Shown one piece after another: positions 7,477 through 16,075 of a DNA stretch of 64,000 nt. Every line of letters starts with the position of its first letter. The stretch's first letter is position 1. Where the stretch lies: contig NZ_CP013859.1 in the NCBI RefSeq assembly GCF_001513675.1, positions 311,081-375,080 on the forward strand. The letters are read 5' to 3'. The stretch comes from Microbacterium sp. XT11. Its GTDB lineage: Bacteria > Actinomycetota > Actinomycetes > Actinomycetales > Microbacteriaceae. Both the position numbers and the translations under genes were made by a program. The notes beneath the pieces are model-generated. The model had not been told where the DNA came from and made no database searches. It worked only from the letters and a program-made list of their open reading frames with translations.

Positions 7477-9120
7477 ATGACGAGCCGTGCCGGCCTCCCC
7501 GCGGAGGAAAGTGACCTCATCGACGTCGACGAGCTGATCGCCGCCTACTACGACCTCGTGCCCGATCCCGACGTGGCGGCCGAACGCGTGGTGTTCGGCA
7601 CCAGCGGTCACCGCGGGTCCGCGCTGTCGAAGAGCTTCAACGAGAACCACATCCTCGCCACCACGCAGGCGATCGTCGACTACCGCACGAGCCAGGGCAT
7701 CACCGGGCCGCTCTTCCTCGGTCGCGACACGCACGCGCTGTCGCTGCCCGCCGAGCGCAGCGCGATCGAGGTGCTCGTGGCCAACGGCGTCGACGTCCGC
7801 GTCGACGCCCGTGACTCGTGGGTGCCGACCCCCGCACTCAGCCACGCCATCCTCACGCACAACCGTCGCACCGACACGTCGACCACAGGTCAGGCCGACG
7901 GCATCGTCGTCACGCCCAGCCACAACCCGCCGCGCGACGGGGGCTTCAAGTACAACCCCCCGCACGGCGGCCCCGCCGACACCGACGCGACCGGGTGGAT
8001 CGCCGACCGCGCGAACGAGCTGATCCGCGGCGGCCTCGCCGACGTCAAGCGCGTGCGGTTCGCCGACATCGACGCCGACACTCTCGGCACCTACGACTTC
8101 CGCGACGCCTACGTGCGCGACCTCCCCTCGATCATCGACCTCGAGGCGATCAAGCGCGCGGGCGTGCGCATCGGCGCCGACCCCCTGGGCGGAGCATCCG
8201 TCGACTACTGGGCGCTCATCGCCGAGATGCACGGGCTCGACCTCACCGTGGTGAACCCCGAGGTCGACCCCACCTGGCGGTTCATGACCCTCGACTGGGA
8301 CGAGAAGATCCGCATGGACCCGTCGTCGCCCAGCGCCATGGCGTCGCTCGTCGCGAAGAAGGGCGACTTCGACGTGCTGACCGGCAACGACGCAGATGCC
8401 GACCGCCACGGCATCGTGACGCCGGATGCCGGCCTCATGAACCCGAACCACTACCTGGCCGTCGCGATCGACTACCTGTTCTCGCACCGCTCCCAGTGGC
8501 CGCGCGACGCCGCGATCGGCAAGACTCTCGTGTCGTCGATGATCATCGACCGCGTGGCCGAGTCGCTTGGTCGCCGCCTGCTGGAGGTTCCCGTCGGGTT
8601 CAAGTGGTTCGTGCCCGGCCTGCTCGACGGCTCCGTCGCGTTCGGCGGCGAGGAGTCGGCCGGAGCGTCGTTCCTCCGGATGGACGGCGGCGTGTGGTCG
8701 ACCGACAAAGACGGCATCCTGCTCTGCCTGCTGGCCGCCGAGATCATCGCGGTCACGGGCAAGACGCCGTCGGAGCGCTACCGCGAGCTCGAGGAGGCCT
8801 TCGGATCCTCCGCGTATCAGCGGGTCGACGCGCCCGCATCGCCGGAGCAGAAGTCGGCCCTGTCGAAGCTGGCTCCAGATGCCGTCGGCGCGACGACGCT
8901 CGCGGGCGAGGAGATCACGGCGAAGCTGTCGCACGCGCCGGGCAACGGGGCGGCCATCGGCGGCCTGAAGGTGCAGACCGAGCACGCGTGGTTCGCCGCG
9001 CGCCCCTCGGGCACGGAGGACGTCTACAAGCTGTACGCCGAGAGCCTTCTCGGCCCCGAGCACCTGGCGCAGGTGCAGGAGGAGGCGCGCGGCGTCGTCT
9101 CCGCAGCCCTCGGCGGCTGA
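7477..9120 (+). CDS. pgm: Alpha-D-glucose phosphate-specific phosphoglucomutase
   Basis: Interconverts glucose 1-phosphate and glucose 6-phosphate in the cytoplasm, linking glycolysis to glycogen and cell-wall sugar nucleotides. The 547-residue length is usual for this subfamily. The phosphoserine loop TPSHNP (146-151, Ser148) follows GTSGHRG (41-47), and the metal-binding loop DADAD is at 305-309. The sugar-specificity loop GGEESAG and C-terminal phosphate loop RPSGTED are present. The ATG at 7477 is preferred to an upstream GTG at 7462. A strong terminator follows. It also supplies the partner step for the galT-galK-galE genes 18 kb away. Confidence 0.95.
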   Translation: MTSRAGLPAEESDLIDVDELIAAYYDLVPDPDVAAERVVFGTSGHRGSALSKSFNENHILATTQAIVDYRTSQGITGPLFLGRDTHALSLPAERSAIEVLVANGVDVRVDARDSWVPTPALSHAILTHNRRTDTSTTGQADGIVVTPSHNPPRDGGFKYNPPHGGPADTDATGWIADRANELIRGGLADVKRVRFADIDADTLGTYDFRDAYVRDLPSIIDLEAIKRAGVRIGADPLGGASVDYWALIAEMHGLDLTVVNPEVDPTWRFMTLDWDEKIRMDPSSPSAMASLVAKKGDFDVLTGNDADADRHGIVTPDAGLMNPNHYLAVAIDYLFSHRSQWPRDAAIGKTLVSSMIIDRVAESLGRRLLEVPVGFKWFVPGLLDGSVAFGGEESAGASFLRMDGGVWSTDKDGILLCLLAAEIIAVTGKTPSERYRELEEAFGSSAYQRVDAPASPEQKSALSKLAPDAVGATTLAGEEITAKLSHAPGNGAAIGGLKVQTEHAWFAARPSGTEDVYKLYAESLLGPEHLAQVQEEARGVVSAALGG

Positions 9121-9132
9121 GCGCGACGCAGG

Positions 9133-9180
9133 AAGGCCCCCGACGACCGAGAGCGTGTTCTCGCGGTCGTCGGGGGCCTT
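9133..9180. terminator. Bidirectional terminator
   Basis: A perfect 17-bp stem (9133-9149 with 9164-9180, AAGGCCCCCGACGACCG and its complement) encloses a 14-nt loop that can pair further through GAG/CTC. It separates convergent pgm and the ABC operon. Confidence 0.9.
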
Positions 9181-9193
9181 CGCCGTGGGTGCG

Positions 9194-9979
9194 TCAGTCT
9201 CCGCCGGGGGACCCCAGCAGCTCGCGCACGCGGCTGGAGATGCGGTGGAATTCCGGGGTCTCGAGCACCTCGGCGTAGCCGCGCTCGGCCGGCAGGTCGA
9301 CCGAATGCTCTTCGAGGATCCGCCCCGGCCGCGGGCTCATCACGATCACGCGGCTGGCCAGGTACACCGCCTCGGCCACCGAGTGGGTGACGAGCAGCAC
9401 GGTCGTGCCGGTGCGCGCCCAGATGCGGTTCAGCTCGACGTTCATCCGCTCTCGGGTCAGCGCGTCGAGAGCTCCGAACGGCTCGTCCATGAGCAGCACG
9501 CGCGGTTCGTGCAACAGCGCGCGGCACAGCGACACCCGCTGCTGCATCCCGCCGGAGAGCTCGTGCGGGAGCGCCTTCTCGAAGCCCGTGAGCCCGGTCA
9601 TCTCGATGAGCTCGTCTGTTCGCTCCTGCGCCCTCTTCATGTCCATGCCGCGCATCTCGGCCTGCAGCAGGATGTTGCCCCGCACGGTGCGCCACTCCAG
9701 CAGGGCGGCGCGCTGGAAGACGAAGCCGATGTCCTGACGCGGCCCCGTGACATCCTCGCCGTTGAGGCGGATGCGTCCGGCACTGGGGATCGTGAGTCCG
9801 GCGACCGCCTTCAGCAGCGTCGACTTGCCGCATCCGGAGGGTCCGGCGATCGTGATGAACTCGCCCTCGCGGACGTCGAGGTCGACGCCCTCCAGCGCGG
9901 TCACCTGCCGCCGTTTCGAGGCGAAGGTGATCGAGACGTCCGAGATCTCCAGCGCGGTGCGGGTCAGTGTGTCGCTCAT
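9194..9979 (-). CDS. ABC transporter ATP-binding protein (SsuB/TauB/ThiZ type)
   Basis: ATPase subunit of an importer, 261 residues. Walker A GPSGCGKST is at 46-54, the Q-loop at FVFQ (87-90), signature LSGGMQQR at 141-148, Walker B LLMDEP at 162-167, and the switch histidine in VTHSVAEA. It is the last gene of a permease, binding protein, ATPase operon on the minus strand and starts 28 nt after the binding-protein gene. The subfamily includes alkanesulfonate, taurine and thiamine-precursor importers. Substrate is discussed under the binding protein. Confidence 0.93.
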   Translation of the reverse strand: MSDTLTRTALEISDVSITFASKRRQVTALEGVDLDVREGEFITIAGPSGCGKSTLLKAVAGLTIPSAGRIRLNGEDVTGPRQDIGFVFQRAALLEWRTVRGNILLQAEMRGMDMKRAQERTDELIEMTGLTGFEKALPHELSGGMQQRVSLCRALLHEPRVLLMDEPFGALDALTRERMNVELNRIWARTGTTVLLVTHSVAEAVYLASRVIVMSPRPGRILEEHSVDLPAERGYAEVLETPEFHRISSRVRELLGSPGGD

Positions 9980-10007
9980 GAGGCTGTTCCTTCTGCGTCG
10001 AGGGGGA

Positions 10008-11045
10008 TCACTCGCCGGGGGCGAAGGATGCGTCGTAATAGGTCTCGACCGTGCCTTCGCCGGAGATCAGCCCGGCCTGGGAGAGCACGTCGAGGGTCGC
10101 CTGCCAGTCGGCGGTGTCGTTGGTGCCCGGCGCCTTGCCCTCGGTGTTCGCCGTGCTGAGCAGCTTGATCGTCTCCTGCCACTGATCCAGCAGCACGTCC
10201 TCGGCGGGCATCTGCGGGTCCTTGCCGTCCATGGCGGCGACGGCGGCCTCTGGATCCTCCTGCGCTGCGGCGAACGCCTCGCTCGTCGCAGCGACCATCT
10301 CCTTCACCAGCTCCGGGTCGTTCTCGATCGTCTCCTCGTTGGCGATCAGCCCGTTACTGAAGAAGTTCAGGCCGGCGTCGGAGTAGCGCAGGTAGCGCAT
10401 GTCCTTGCCGCTCTTGGCCGCGATGGTGGGCCCCTGGTCGTGGGCGAACCCGATGAGTCCGTCGACCTGACCGGAGAGCACCGCGGCGATCTTGCCCGCA
10501 GGGTCGAGGTTCTGCTGGTTGACGTCGGATTCCTCCAGGCCGACGGCCTCGAGGTACATCGGGAAGGTCGTCGTCGGCGCGTCGCCGGCGGAGACGGCGA
10601 TCGTCTTGCCCTTGAGGTCCTTGGGGTCCTCGATGCCCGAGTCCGCGAACACCTGCACGGCGGACGGCGTGGTCTGCAGGAAGACGCCCACGCTCTTGAT
10701 CGCCACGCCCTTGTCGATGTTGGCGAGCACGGCCGGCGTGTCAGCCCAGCCGAAGTCGACCTGCTTCTGGCCGACGGCCTGTGCGGTCTTCGTGGATCCC
10801 TGACCGGCCTTGATCGTGAGGTTGATGCCGTGGTCCTCGAAGATGCCCTGCTCGACGCCGTAGTAGAACGGGGCGTGTTCGCCGTACGGGTACCAGTTGA
10901 GCATCAGGGTGACGTCGGTGAGCTGCCCGTCGTCGCCCTTCGCCCCTCCGTCGCTCTCCGGGGCGGAGCCGCCGCAGCCCGAGAGGGCGAGTGCCGTGGC
11001 CGTGACGATGGCTGCGATGCCGAGGACGGATGCTGACTTCTTCAT
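10008..11045 (-). CDS. ABC substrate-binding lipoprotein, NMT1/THI5-like
   Basis: Extracytoplasmic solute receptor of 345 residues. It has a lipoprotein signal peptide with lipobox LSGC (Cys24) and an acidic linker. The mature N-terminus LMLNWYPYGEHAPFYYGVEQGIFEDHGI matches the NMT1/THI5 family pattern, which binds pyrimidine, thiamine precursors or sulfonates. The ATG at 11045 is chosen because it begins the signal peptide. It sits between permease and ATPase genes. No thiamine genes and no TPP riboswitch are visible; instead a LacI-type operator lies before the operon, hinting at a carbon-source substrate. Confidence 0.9.
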   Translation of the reverse strand: MKKSASVLGIAAIVTATALALSGCGGSAPESDGGAKGDDGQLTDVTLMLNWYPYGEHAPFYYGVEQGIFEDHGINLTIKAGQGSTKTAQAVGQKQVDFGWADTPAVLANIDKGVAIKSVGVFLQTTPSAVQVFADSGIEDPKDLKGKTIAVSAGDAPTTTFPMYLEAVGLEESDVNQQNLDPAGKIAAVLSGQVDGLIGFAHDQGPTIAAKSGKDMRYLRYSDAGLNFFSNGLIANEETIENDPELVKEMVAATSEAFAAAQEDPEAAVAAMDGKDPQMPAEDVLLDQWQETIKLLSTANTEGKAPGTNDTADWQATLDVLSQAGLISGEGTVETYYDASFAPGE

Positions 11046-11079
11046 CAGTGCTCCAATGTGTTGGGAAGGTCGGGTGGCG

Positions 11080-11970
11080 TCAGAGCCGCACGGTGGCGGC
11101 GCCGACATCGCGCTTGGACGCGTGCCAGGGGATGAGGAATCGCTCGGCGATCTGGATGACTGCGAACAGCAGCACCCCCATGAGCGACATGATGATGAGC
11201 GCCGCGAACAGCATCGCGGTGTCGAGGTTCCCGTTCGCCTGCAGGATGACGTAGCCGAGACCCTCGTTCGCGCCGACGAACTCGCCGACGACCGCGCCCG
11301 TGACCGCCAGCGTCGCCGCGACCTTGAGGCCAGACAGCAGCTCGGGGAGCGCTGCGGGGAGGCGCACCTTGAGGAAGGTCTTGATCCGGCCCGCACCCAT
11401 GGTGGAGGTCAGCTGCAGGATCTCGGGGTCGACCGACCGCAGGCCGGCGAGGCCCGAGATGACAACGGGGAAGAACGCCATGAGCACGGCGACGAGGATC
11501 TTGGGCCCCATCCCGAAGCCGAGCCAGACGATGAACAGCGGGGCGATGGCGATCTTCGGGATCACCTGCGCGAACAGGATGACCGGGTACAGGGTCTGCT
11601 CGAGGCCGCGGCTGTACACCATGACGACGGCCACGAACAGCCCGATGACCACGGCGATCGCGAAACCGACGAGCGTCTCGTACGTGGTCACCCAGGTGTT
11701 CTGCGCGAGGTAGGCCGAGTTGTCCGCGAACGCGGCCCACGTGTCGGCGGGCGAGGGGATGATGTAGGGCTGCACCAGGCCGAGGGCGGTGACGGCCCAC
11801 CAGACCACGAGCACCACGACCACGAAGACGATCGGATGCCAGTTGTGCGTCCACCAGCGGACGAACGCGTTCGGCTCGGGGGAATGCTGCTGTGCGACCG
11901 CCAGCGACATCGTCGCGCTCTCGGTCTGCGACCTCGCGTTCTGGGTCTGTGACATGGGGTACCTCGACAT
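11080..11970 (-). CDS. ABC transporter permease (BPD transport family)
   Basis: Inner-membrane subunit of about 296 residues with six predicted helices starting at HPIVFVVVVLVVWWAVTALG. The coupling-helix EAA-type loop is seen around EILQLTSTMGAGRIKTFLKVRLPAALPELLSGLK. It pairs with the SsuB-type ATPase and THI5-like binding protein downstream (34-nt gap). ATG at 11970 has AGGA 5 nt upstream; ATG at 11955 with GAGG is equally possible. A good promoter and a LacI-like operator precede it. First gene of the operon. Confidence 0.92.
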   Translation of the reverse strand: MSRYPMSQTQNARSQTESATMSLAVAQQHSPEPNAFVRWWTHNWHPIVFVVVVLVVWWAVTALGLVQPYIIPSPADTWAAFADNSAYLAQNTWVTTYETLVGFAIAVVIGLFVAVVMVYSRGLEQTLYPVILFAQVIPKIAIAPLFIVWLGFGMGPKILVAVLMAFFPVVISGLAGLRSVDPEILQLTSTMGAGRIKTFLKVRLPAALPELLSGLKVAATLAVTGAVVGEFVGANEGLGYVILQANGNLDTAMLFAALIIMSLMGVLLFAVIQIAERFLIPWHASKRDVGAATVRL

Positions 11971-11993
11971 CGTCGTCCTGGGCTCCACGGATG

Positions 11994-12007
11994 GGAAAGC
12001 GTATTCC
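11994..12007. promoter_or_regulatory. LacI-type operator before the ABC operon
   Basis: GGAAAGCGTATTCC is an imperfect palindrome centred on CG, the LacI/GalR pattern. Half-site GGAAAG is identical to one half of the operator at 18501-18514. It lies 14 nt downstream of the -10 box, where a bound repressor would block transcription. An overlapping ATTCC-GAA-GGAAT palindrome lies at 12003-12015. Confidence 0.55.
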
Positions 12008-12021
12008 GAAGGAATGATGCG

Positions 12022-12051
12022 AGTGTATGTCGCCCGCTCGCATCGTGTCAA
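12022..12051 (-). promoter_or_regulatory. Promoter of the ABC transporter operon
   Basis: On the minus strand a consensus -35 TTGACA (12046-12051) and -10 TACACT (12022-12027) are 18 nt apart. The resulting leader of about 45 nt carries the operator. Confidence 0.7.
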
Positions 12052-12140
12052 TGCACCCCGCCCCGACAGCCGAGGGGCCGGAGTCCTCCGCCGTCGGCCG
12101 GGCGGCTCGACGCTGTCTCGGCGGGCCGTGCGGGCTCGCG

Positions 12141-13244
12141 TCAGAGGGTGCGCGAGAGCTCGTCCGCCGCCACCCTCAGCCAGCGAGCGGGATCGGCGAG
12201 CGCGGCAGCAGACGATCCGGCCAGCTCGGTGAGCGACACGTGCGCCGCGAAAAGCGACGTGTCGGCATCCGCCGTGATGCGGCCGGCCACGACGGCCGCA
12301 GGCACTCCGGCATCCGCTGCCAGGCCGGCGACGAACGAGGGCACCTTGCCGTCCCCCGACTGCCCGTCGTACGACCCCTCCCCCGTGATCACGAGATCGG
12401 CGCCGGCGATGGCATCCGCGAGGCCCACCAGCCGGGCCACCTCCCGTGCTCCGGGGAGCAGCTGCGCTCCCCACGCGACGAGGGCACCGCCGACGCCACC
12501 TGCCGCGCCCGCCCCGGGAGTCGACGGATCGAGACCGAGCAGGTCGGCGAGCGCGGAGAGCGCCGCGTCGACGCGGCCCCGATCCGCGGCGTCCGTGAGC
12601 CCCTTCTGCGGGCCGAACACCTCCGCAGCGCCGCGGGGTCCCGTGAGCGGGTTCGTCACGTCGGTGAGCACGCGCGTCTCCGGCGCAGGGCGCAGGTCGC
12701 TGAGGTCGGCGCGGGCGATGAGGGGCAGACCGCGCGCTCCCGCCGCCACCGCGGCTCCCGCGGCATCCGAGAACCGGGCGCCCAGCGCGCGGAGCATCCC
12801 GGTTCCGCCGTCGGTCGAGGCGCTCGATCCGATGCCGAGCACGAGCCGGGAGACCCCGTGGTCGAGGGCTGCCGCGATGGCCTGCCCGAACCCCGTGGTG
12901 TCCGCGTCGAACGGGCGCAGCCGATCGAGCAGCTCGATCCCCGAGGTCGACGCCAGGTCGACGACCGCCGAGCCGCGCGGAGCATCATCCGTCGGCGGGA
13001 GGAGCAGCCATGCCGTCTCCACCGGTCGACCGGCCGGCCCCTCGACGGTGACCGGCATCCGCGTGGCGTCGGGAACGGCCGCTGCGAACGCCGCTATCGT
13101 CCCCTCTCCGCCATCCGCCATCGGCCGCATGACGAACTGCGCACCCTCGCCCCAGCCGGCGGCGAGCGCGGATGCCGCATCCGCCGCCGTGATCGTGCCC
13201 TTGAAGCTGTCCGGGGCGAGCACGATCCGGCGTGGCCTGCTCAC
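12141..13244 (-). CDS. Glycerate kinase (GlxK/GarK family)
   Basis: Phosphorylates D-glycerate to 2- or 3-phosphoglycerate with ATP, 367 residues. The start matches the family: RRIVLAPDSFKGTITAADAASALAAG. Conserved blocks PMADGGEGT, GIGSSASTDGGTGMLRALGARF and VITGEGSYDGQSGDGKVP are all present. It begins at a GTG whose bases overlap the TGA of the LacI gene (GTGA), so the two are translationally coupled. This makes the LacI protein its likely regulator and glycerate an intermediate of the pathway encoded by the neighbouring minus-strand genes (inference). Confidence 0.93.
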   Translation of the reverse strand: MSRPRRIVLAPDSFKGTITAADAASALAAGWGEGAQFVMRPMADGGEGTIAAFAAAVPDATRMPVTVEGPAGRPVETAWLLLPPTDDAPRGSAVVDLASTSGIELLDRLRPFDADTTGFGQAIAAALDHGVSRLVLGIGSSASTDGGTGMLRALGARFSDAAGAAVAAGARGLPLIARADLSDLRPAPETRVLTDVTNPLTGPRGAAEVFGPQKGLTDAADRGRVDAALSALADLLGLDPSTPGAGAAGGVGGALVAWGAQLLPGAREVARLVGLADAIAGADLVITGEGSYDGQSGDGKVPSFVAGLAADAGVPAAVVAGRITADADTSLFAAHVSLTELAGSSAAALADPARWLRVAADELSRTL

Positions 13245-14278
13245 TCCGGCACCCCGCGACGCGGCGTGCTGTCCCGGACGACGACCTCCAGCGCCGTCGG
13301 CGGCTGCGTCCAGTCGTCGTCGACCGTCGCACGGAACGCGGCGTAACCGAGGTCGCTCAGCGGCACGCGCACGGTGGTGAGCTGCGGTGTGACGTCGCGG
13401 CTCACCGGCACGTCGTCGAAGCCGCACACCGCGACGTCGGCCCCCACCTCGCGGCCCGCGTCGCGGATCGCGGTCATCGCCCCGATGGCCACCACGTCAC
13501 TGAGCGCGAACACCAGCATCCCCGGCTCGACGCCGTCGGTCAGCGCCGCAGCCATGCACTCCGCGCCCGACTCCCGGGCGAACCCGCCGCGGTACGTGCG
13601 CTCGACGACGCCGCCCCCCGTCGCGAAACCCGCCTCGAATCCGCCGAGGCGGTCATCCGAGGTCCGCACTCCCGACGCTGCGCCGAGCGCGATGGCCCGG
13701 CGATACCCGAGGGCCGCCATCTCCCGCCCGAGGCTCTCGGCGCCGCCGCGGTTGTCGATCTGCACGCTGCGCCCTCCGCCTGGGCCGAAGGTGACGGTGC
13801 GTGCGCCCAGGCGGGGGAAGGCGGCGAGCTCGTCGAGAGCCGCGCTGTCGGCCTCACCCGACCGCGACGCGGCGAGGATCACACCCTGCGGTCGCTGCCC
13901 CCGCAGCGCGTGCAGGATCCGCGCCTCGCGGCCGGGGTCGCGCTCGGTGATCGCGACCGTGACGACGAGGCCGTGCTCATCGGCCCCGCGGGCGACGCCC
14001 GACGCGATCAGGCCGAAGTACGGGTCGGCGATGTCCGCCACGAGCAGGGCGATGACCGGCGACGTGCCGCGCGCGATCGCCTGAGCCGAGATGTTCGCGG
14101 TGTACCCGAGCGCCGCCGCTGCCTGCTCCACGCGCTCCCGGTACGACTCGGCGACCTTGCGCTCAGAGCCGTTCAACACCCGGGATGCCGTCGCGAGCGA
14201 GACGCCGGCGACGCGCGCCACGTCGTGCAGCGTCGGGGTCGAGGCGCGTCCGGAGCGCCGATGCTCTTCAGCCGTCAT
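13241..14278 (-). CDS. LacI-family transcriptional regulator
   Basis: Regulator of 345 residues. The N-terminal HTH is TLHDVARVAGVSLATASRVLNGSERKV (16-42) with hinge ANISAQAIARG, followed by a sugar-binding periplasmic-type domain. It has its own promoter, since TAGGCT ends 6 nt before its ATG (leaderless), and it overlaps glycerate kinase by GTGA. Candidate targets are the two LacI-type operators sharing half-site GGAAAG, at 11994-12007 and 18501-18514. Its ligand is unknown; a hexuronate, aldonate or similar sugar acid would suit the neighbours. Confidence 0.92.
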   Translation of the reverse strand: MTAEEHRRSGRASTPTLHDVARVAGVSLATASRVLNGSERKVAESYRERVEQAAAALGYTANISAQAIARGTSPVIALLVADIADPYFGLIASGVARGADEHGLVVTVAITERDPGREARILHALRGQRPQGVILAASRSGEADSAALDELAAFPRLGARTVTFGPGGGRSVQIDNRGGAESLGREMAALGYRRAIALGAASGVRTSDDRLGGFEAGFATGGGVVERTYRGGFARESGAECMAAALTDGVEPGMLVFALSDVVAIGAMTAIRDAGREVGADVAVCGFDDVPVSRDVTPQLTTVRVPLSDLGYAAFRATVDDDWTQPPTALEVVVRDSTPRRGVPE

Positions 14279-14284
14279 GCGCAG

Positions 14285-14290
14285 AGCCTA
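14285..14290 (-). promoter_or_regulatory. -10 element of the leaderless lacI-type gene
   Basis: Minus-strand TAGGCT ends 6 nt before the ATG at 14278, so the regulator and glycerate kinase can be transcribed separately from the upstream operon. Confidence 0.5.
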
Positions 14291-14296
14291 CCCATC

Positions 14297-14400
14297 CGCG
14301 CGGCGAGGGCGGGATCCCGGGCGCGGAGGGCGGCGGATCCGGGGTCGCCGGCGGGATCCGTGCGGCGAAGGCGGGATCCGTGCGGCGAAGGCGGCGGATC
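14297..14400. repeat. Degenerate tandem repeat array
   Basis: Two perfect 20-bp units GCGGGATCCGTGCGGCGAAG lie at 14351-14370 and 14371-14390. Degenerate copies (GCGGGATCCCGGGCGCGGAG, GCGGCGGATC) surround them. The array fills the gap between the LacI gene and the upstream isomerase gene. Confidence 0.8.
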
Positions 14401-15160
14401 ACGGGGCGTCCCCGAGGTAGCCGCGCAGCGTGGCGGCCTCCGCCGCGAGCGCGCCGGGGTCGTCGCCCGGGACGAACTCGAGCAGCGCGTCGCGGGGCGG
14501 ATGCTCCGCGGCGCGAGCCTCGGCGAAGAAACGCGCCCAGAGAGCGTCTCGGGCGCGCAACGGCAGCCGCTCCGTCGCGGGCCACCACGAGAACACGTGC
14601 GCGGCGCTGACCCGCGGCGCGAGGGCGCGGTACTCCCCGATGACGTGGTCGACGCTCGCGGCGACGGTCGGCTGCCAATAGGTCGTGAGCGCGGGGCTGC
14701 CCACCTCGGCGAGCAGGCGCAGCGTCGACGGCGCGGTCGCGGCGAGAGTATTCGAATGGAACTCCAGCGCGAGGCCGATGCCGCGCTCCCCCGCCTCGGT
14801 CGCCGCGGCGCGCAGCCGGTCGACGGTCTGCGTCCAGTCGGCATCCGTCGCCTCCGCCGCGTCGACCGACCCTGCCCACACGCGCACGCGGTCGACGCCG
14901 AGGGCCTCAGCGCTGTCGAGCACCGGGGTGAGCTCCTCCTCCGCGCCGGCGCGGAAGTACGAGCCGTACGAGCAGCACGACAGGCCGGCATCCGCGGTCA
15001 GCCGGGCGACGCGGGCGGCCGTCGCCGTGTCGCCCGGAGGGACGTGCACGTCGCCGCCCCACTCGATCACCGCCAGTCCGGCATCCGCGGCGAGCGCGAC
15101 GATGCGCTCGGGTGCCAGTGCGCGGAAGGTCACGGAGCAGAGCCCTGGCCGCATCCTCAT
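14399..15160 (-). CDS. Sugar phosphate isomerase/epimerase (xylose-isomerase-like TIM barrel)
   Basis: Protein of 253 residues of the AP endonuclease 2 / xylose-isomerase-like superfamily, which isomerises or epimerises sugars using a divalent metal. Candidate metal ligands are the Glu in VIEWGGD, the Glu and His in LALEFHSN, and the histidine in SAAHVFSWW. It starts 51 nt after another TIM-barrel gene of the same superfamily and ends at a repeat-filled gap before the LacI gene. The reaction is not identifiable. The two paralogous barrels in one operon probably act on successive intermediates of the same pathway (inference). Confidence 0.85.
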   Translation of the reverse strand: MRMRPGLCSVTFRALAPERIVALAADAGLAVIEWGGDVHVPPGDTATAARVARLTADAGLSCCSYGSYFRAGAEEELTPVLDSAEALGVDRVRVWAGSVDAAEATDADWTQTVDRLRAAATEAGERGIGLALEFHSNTLAATAPSTLRLLAEVGSPALTTYWQPTVAASVDHVIGEYRALAPRVSAAHVFSWWPATERLPLRARDALWARFFAEARAAEHPPRDALLEFVPGDDPGALAAEAATLRGYLGDAP

Positions 15161-15211
15161 GATCTCTCCATCCTCTCACCCCCGTCTCCCCCTCCCCACG
15201 TCGCGGGCGGA

Positions 15212-16075
15212 TCAGGGGAGGAACGGGGAGACGGCGGCGGCGAAGGCCTCGGCGGTCCGGCGGGCGACCCGGGCCGGAGCATCCGCCCACACGTCGGCGT
15301 GGAAGATCTCCACCTCGATGTCGCGGTCGTACCCCGTCGCGACGACGGCCTCGGTCAGCGAGCCGAAGTCGATCACGCCCTCCCCCGGGTAGTGGCGGGC
15401 GAGCAGCACGTCCTCCGGCAGCGGCGTCTTCCAGTCGCACACCTGATACGTCGCGATGCGGCCCTCGCTCCCGGCACGGGCGATCTGCCCGAGCACCTGC
15501 GGATCCCACCAGACATGGAACGTGTCGACCGCGACCCCCACCACCGCTGCGTCGAAGTCCGCCGCGATGTCGAGCGCCTGACCGAGCGTCGACACGACGG
15601 CGCGGTCGGAGGCGTACATCGGATGCAGCGGCTCGATCGCGAGTGTCACTCCGGCGTCGCGCGCATGCGGCGCCAGCTCCCCGATCGCATCACGCACGCG
15701 CTCCCTGGCGCCGACGAGGTCGCGCGACCCCTCGGGGAGTCCGCCGGCGACCAGTACGAGCACCGCCGTCGATCCCGGCGCTCCGGCGGCCGACAGCACC
15801 GCGGTCTCGTCGATGGCACGGCGATTGTCGTCGAGCGCAGCGACCCTGGCCTGTCCCTCGGGCAGCGTGAAGAAGCCGCCGCGGCAGTGCGTCGAGAACC
15901 GCAGCCCCGAGTCCGCCAGCATCCGCGCGGCGACGTCGAGGCCGACCTCGTTCACCGGCTCGCGCCACAGTCCGATGGCCTGGATGCCGGCATCCGCCGT
16001 GACCCGCAGCGCCGTGGCGAGGTCGGCGTGCTTGACGGTGGCCTGGTTGAGCGACAGGCGGGGGTCGGCGCTCAT
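15212..16075 (-). CDS. Sugar phosphate isomerase/epimerase (TIM barrel)
   Basis: 287-residue TIM-barrel protein of the xylose-isomerase-like superfamily, distinct from the smaller one downstream. Metal-binding candidates include LAIEPLHPMY (Glu and His), VAVDTFHVWWDP (Asp and His) and DIEVEIFHADVW near the C-terminus. It begins with an ATGA overlap on the DUF993 gene, so translation is coupled and the chosen ATG at 16075 is well supported. In related clusters this gene travels with Gfo/Idh and DUF993 genes. The exact substrate is unknown. Confidence 0.88.
   Translation of the reverse strand: MSADPRLSLNQATVKHADLATALRVTADAGIQAIGLWREPVNEVGLDVAARMLADSGLRFSTHCRGGFFTLPEGQARVAALDDNRRAIDETAVLSAAGAPGSTAVLVLVAGGLPEGSRDLVGARERVRDAIGELAPHARDAGVTLAIEPLHPMYASDRAVVSTLGQALDIAADFDAAVVGVAVDTFHVWWDPQVLGQIARAGSEGRIATYQVCDWKTPLPEDVLLARHYPGEGVIDFGSLTEAVVATGYDRDIEVEIFHADVWADAPARVARRTAEAFAAAVSPFLP

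Noticed and set aside
11971..12140. TPP riboswitch before the THI5-like importer
   Set aside because: No CTGAGA-type thi-box core or matching helices; a LacI-type operator and ordinary promoter explain the region better.
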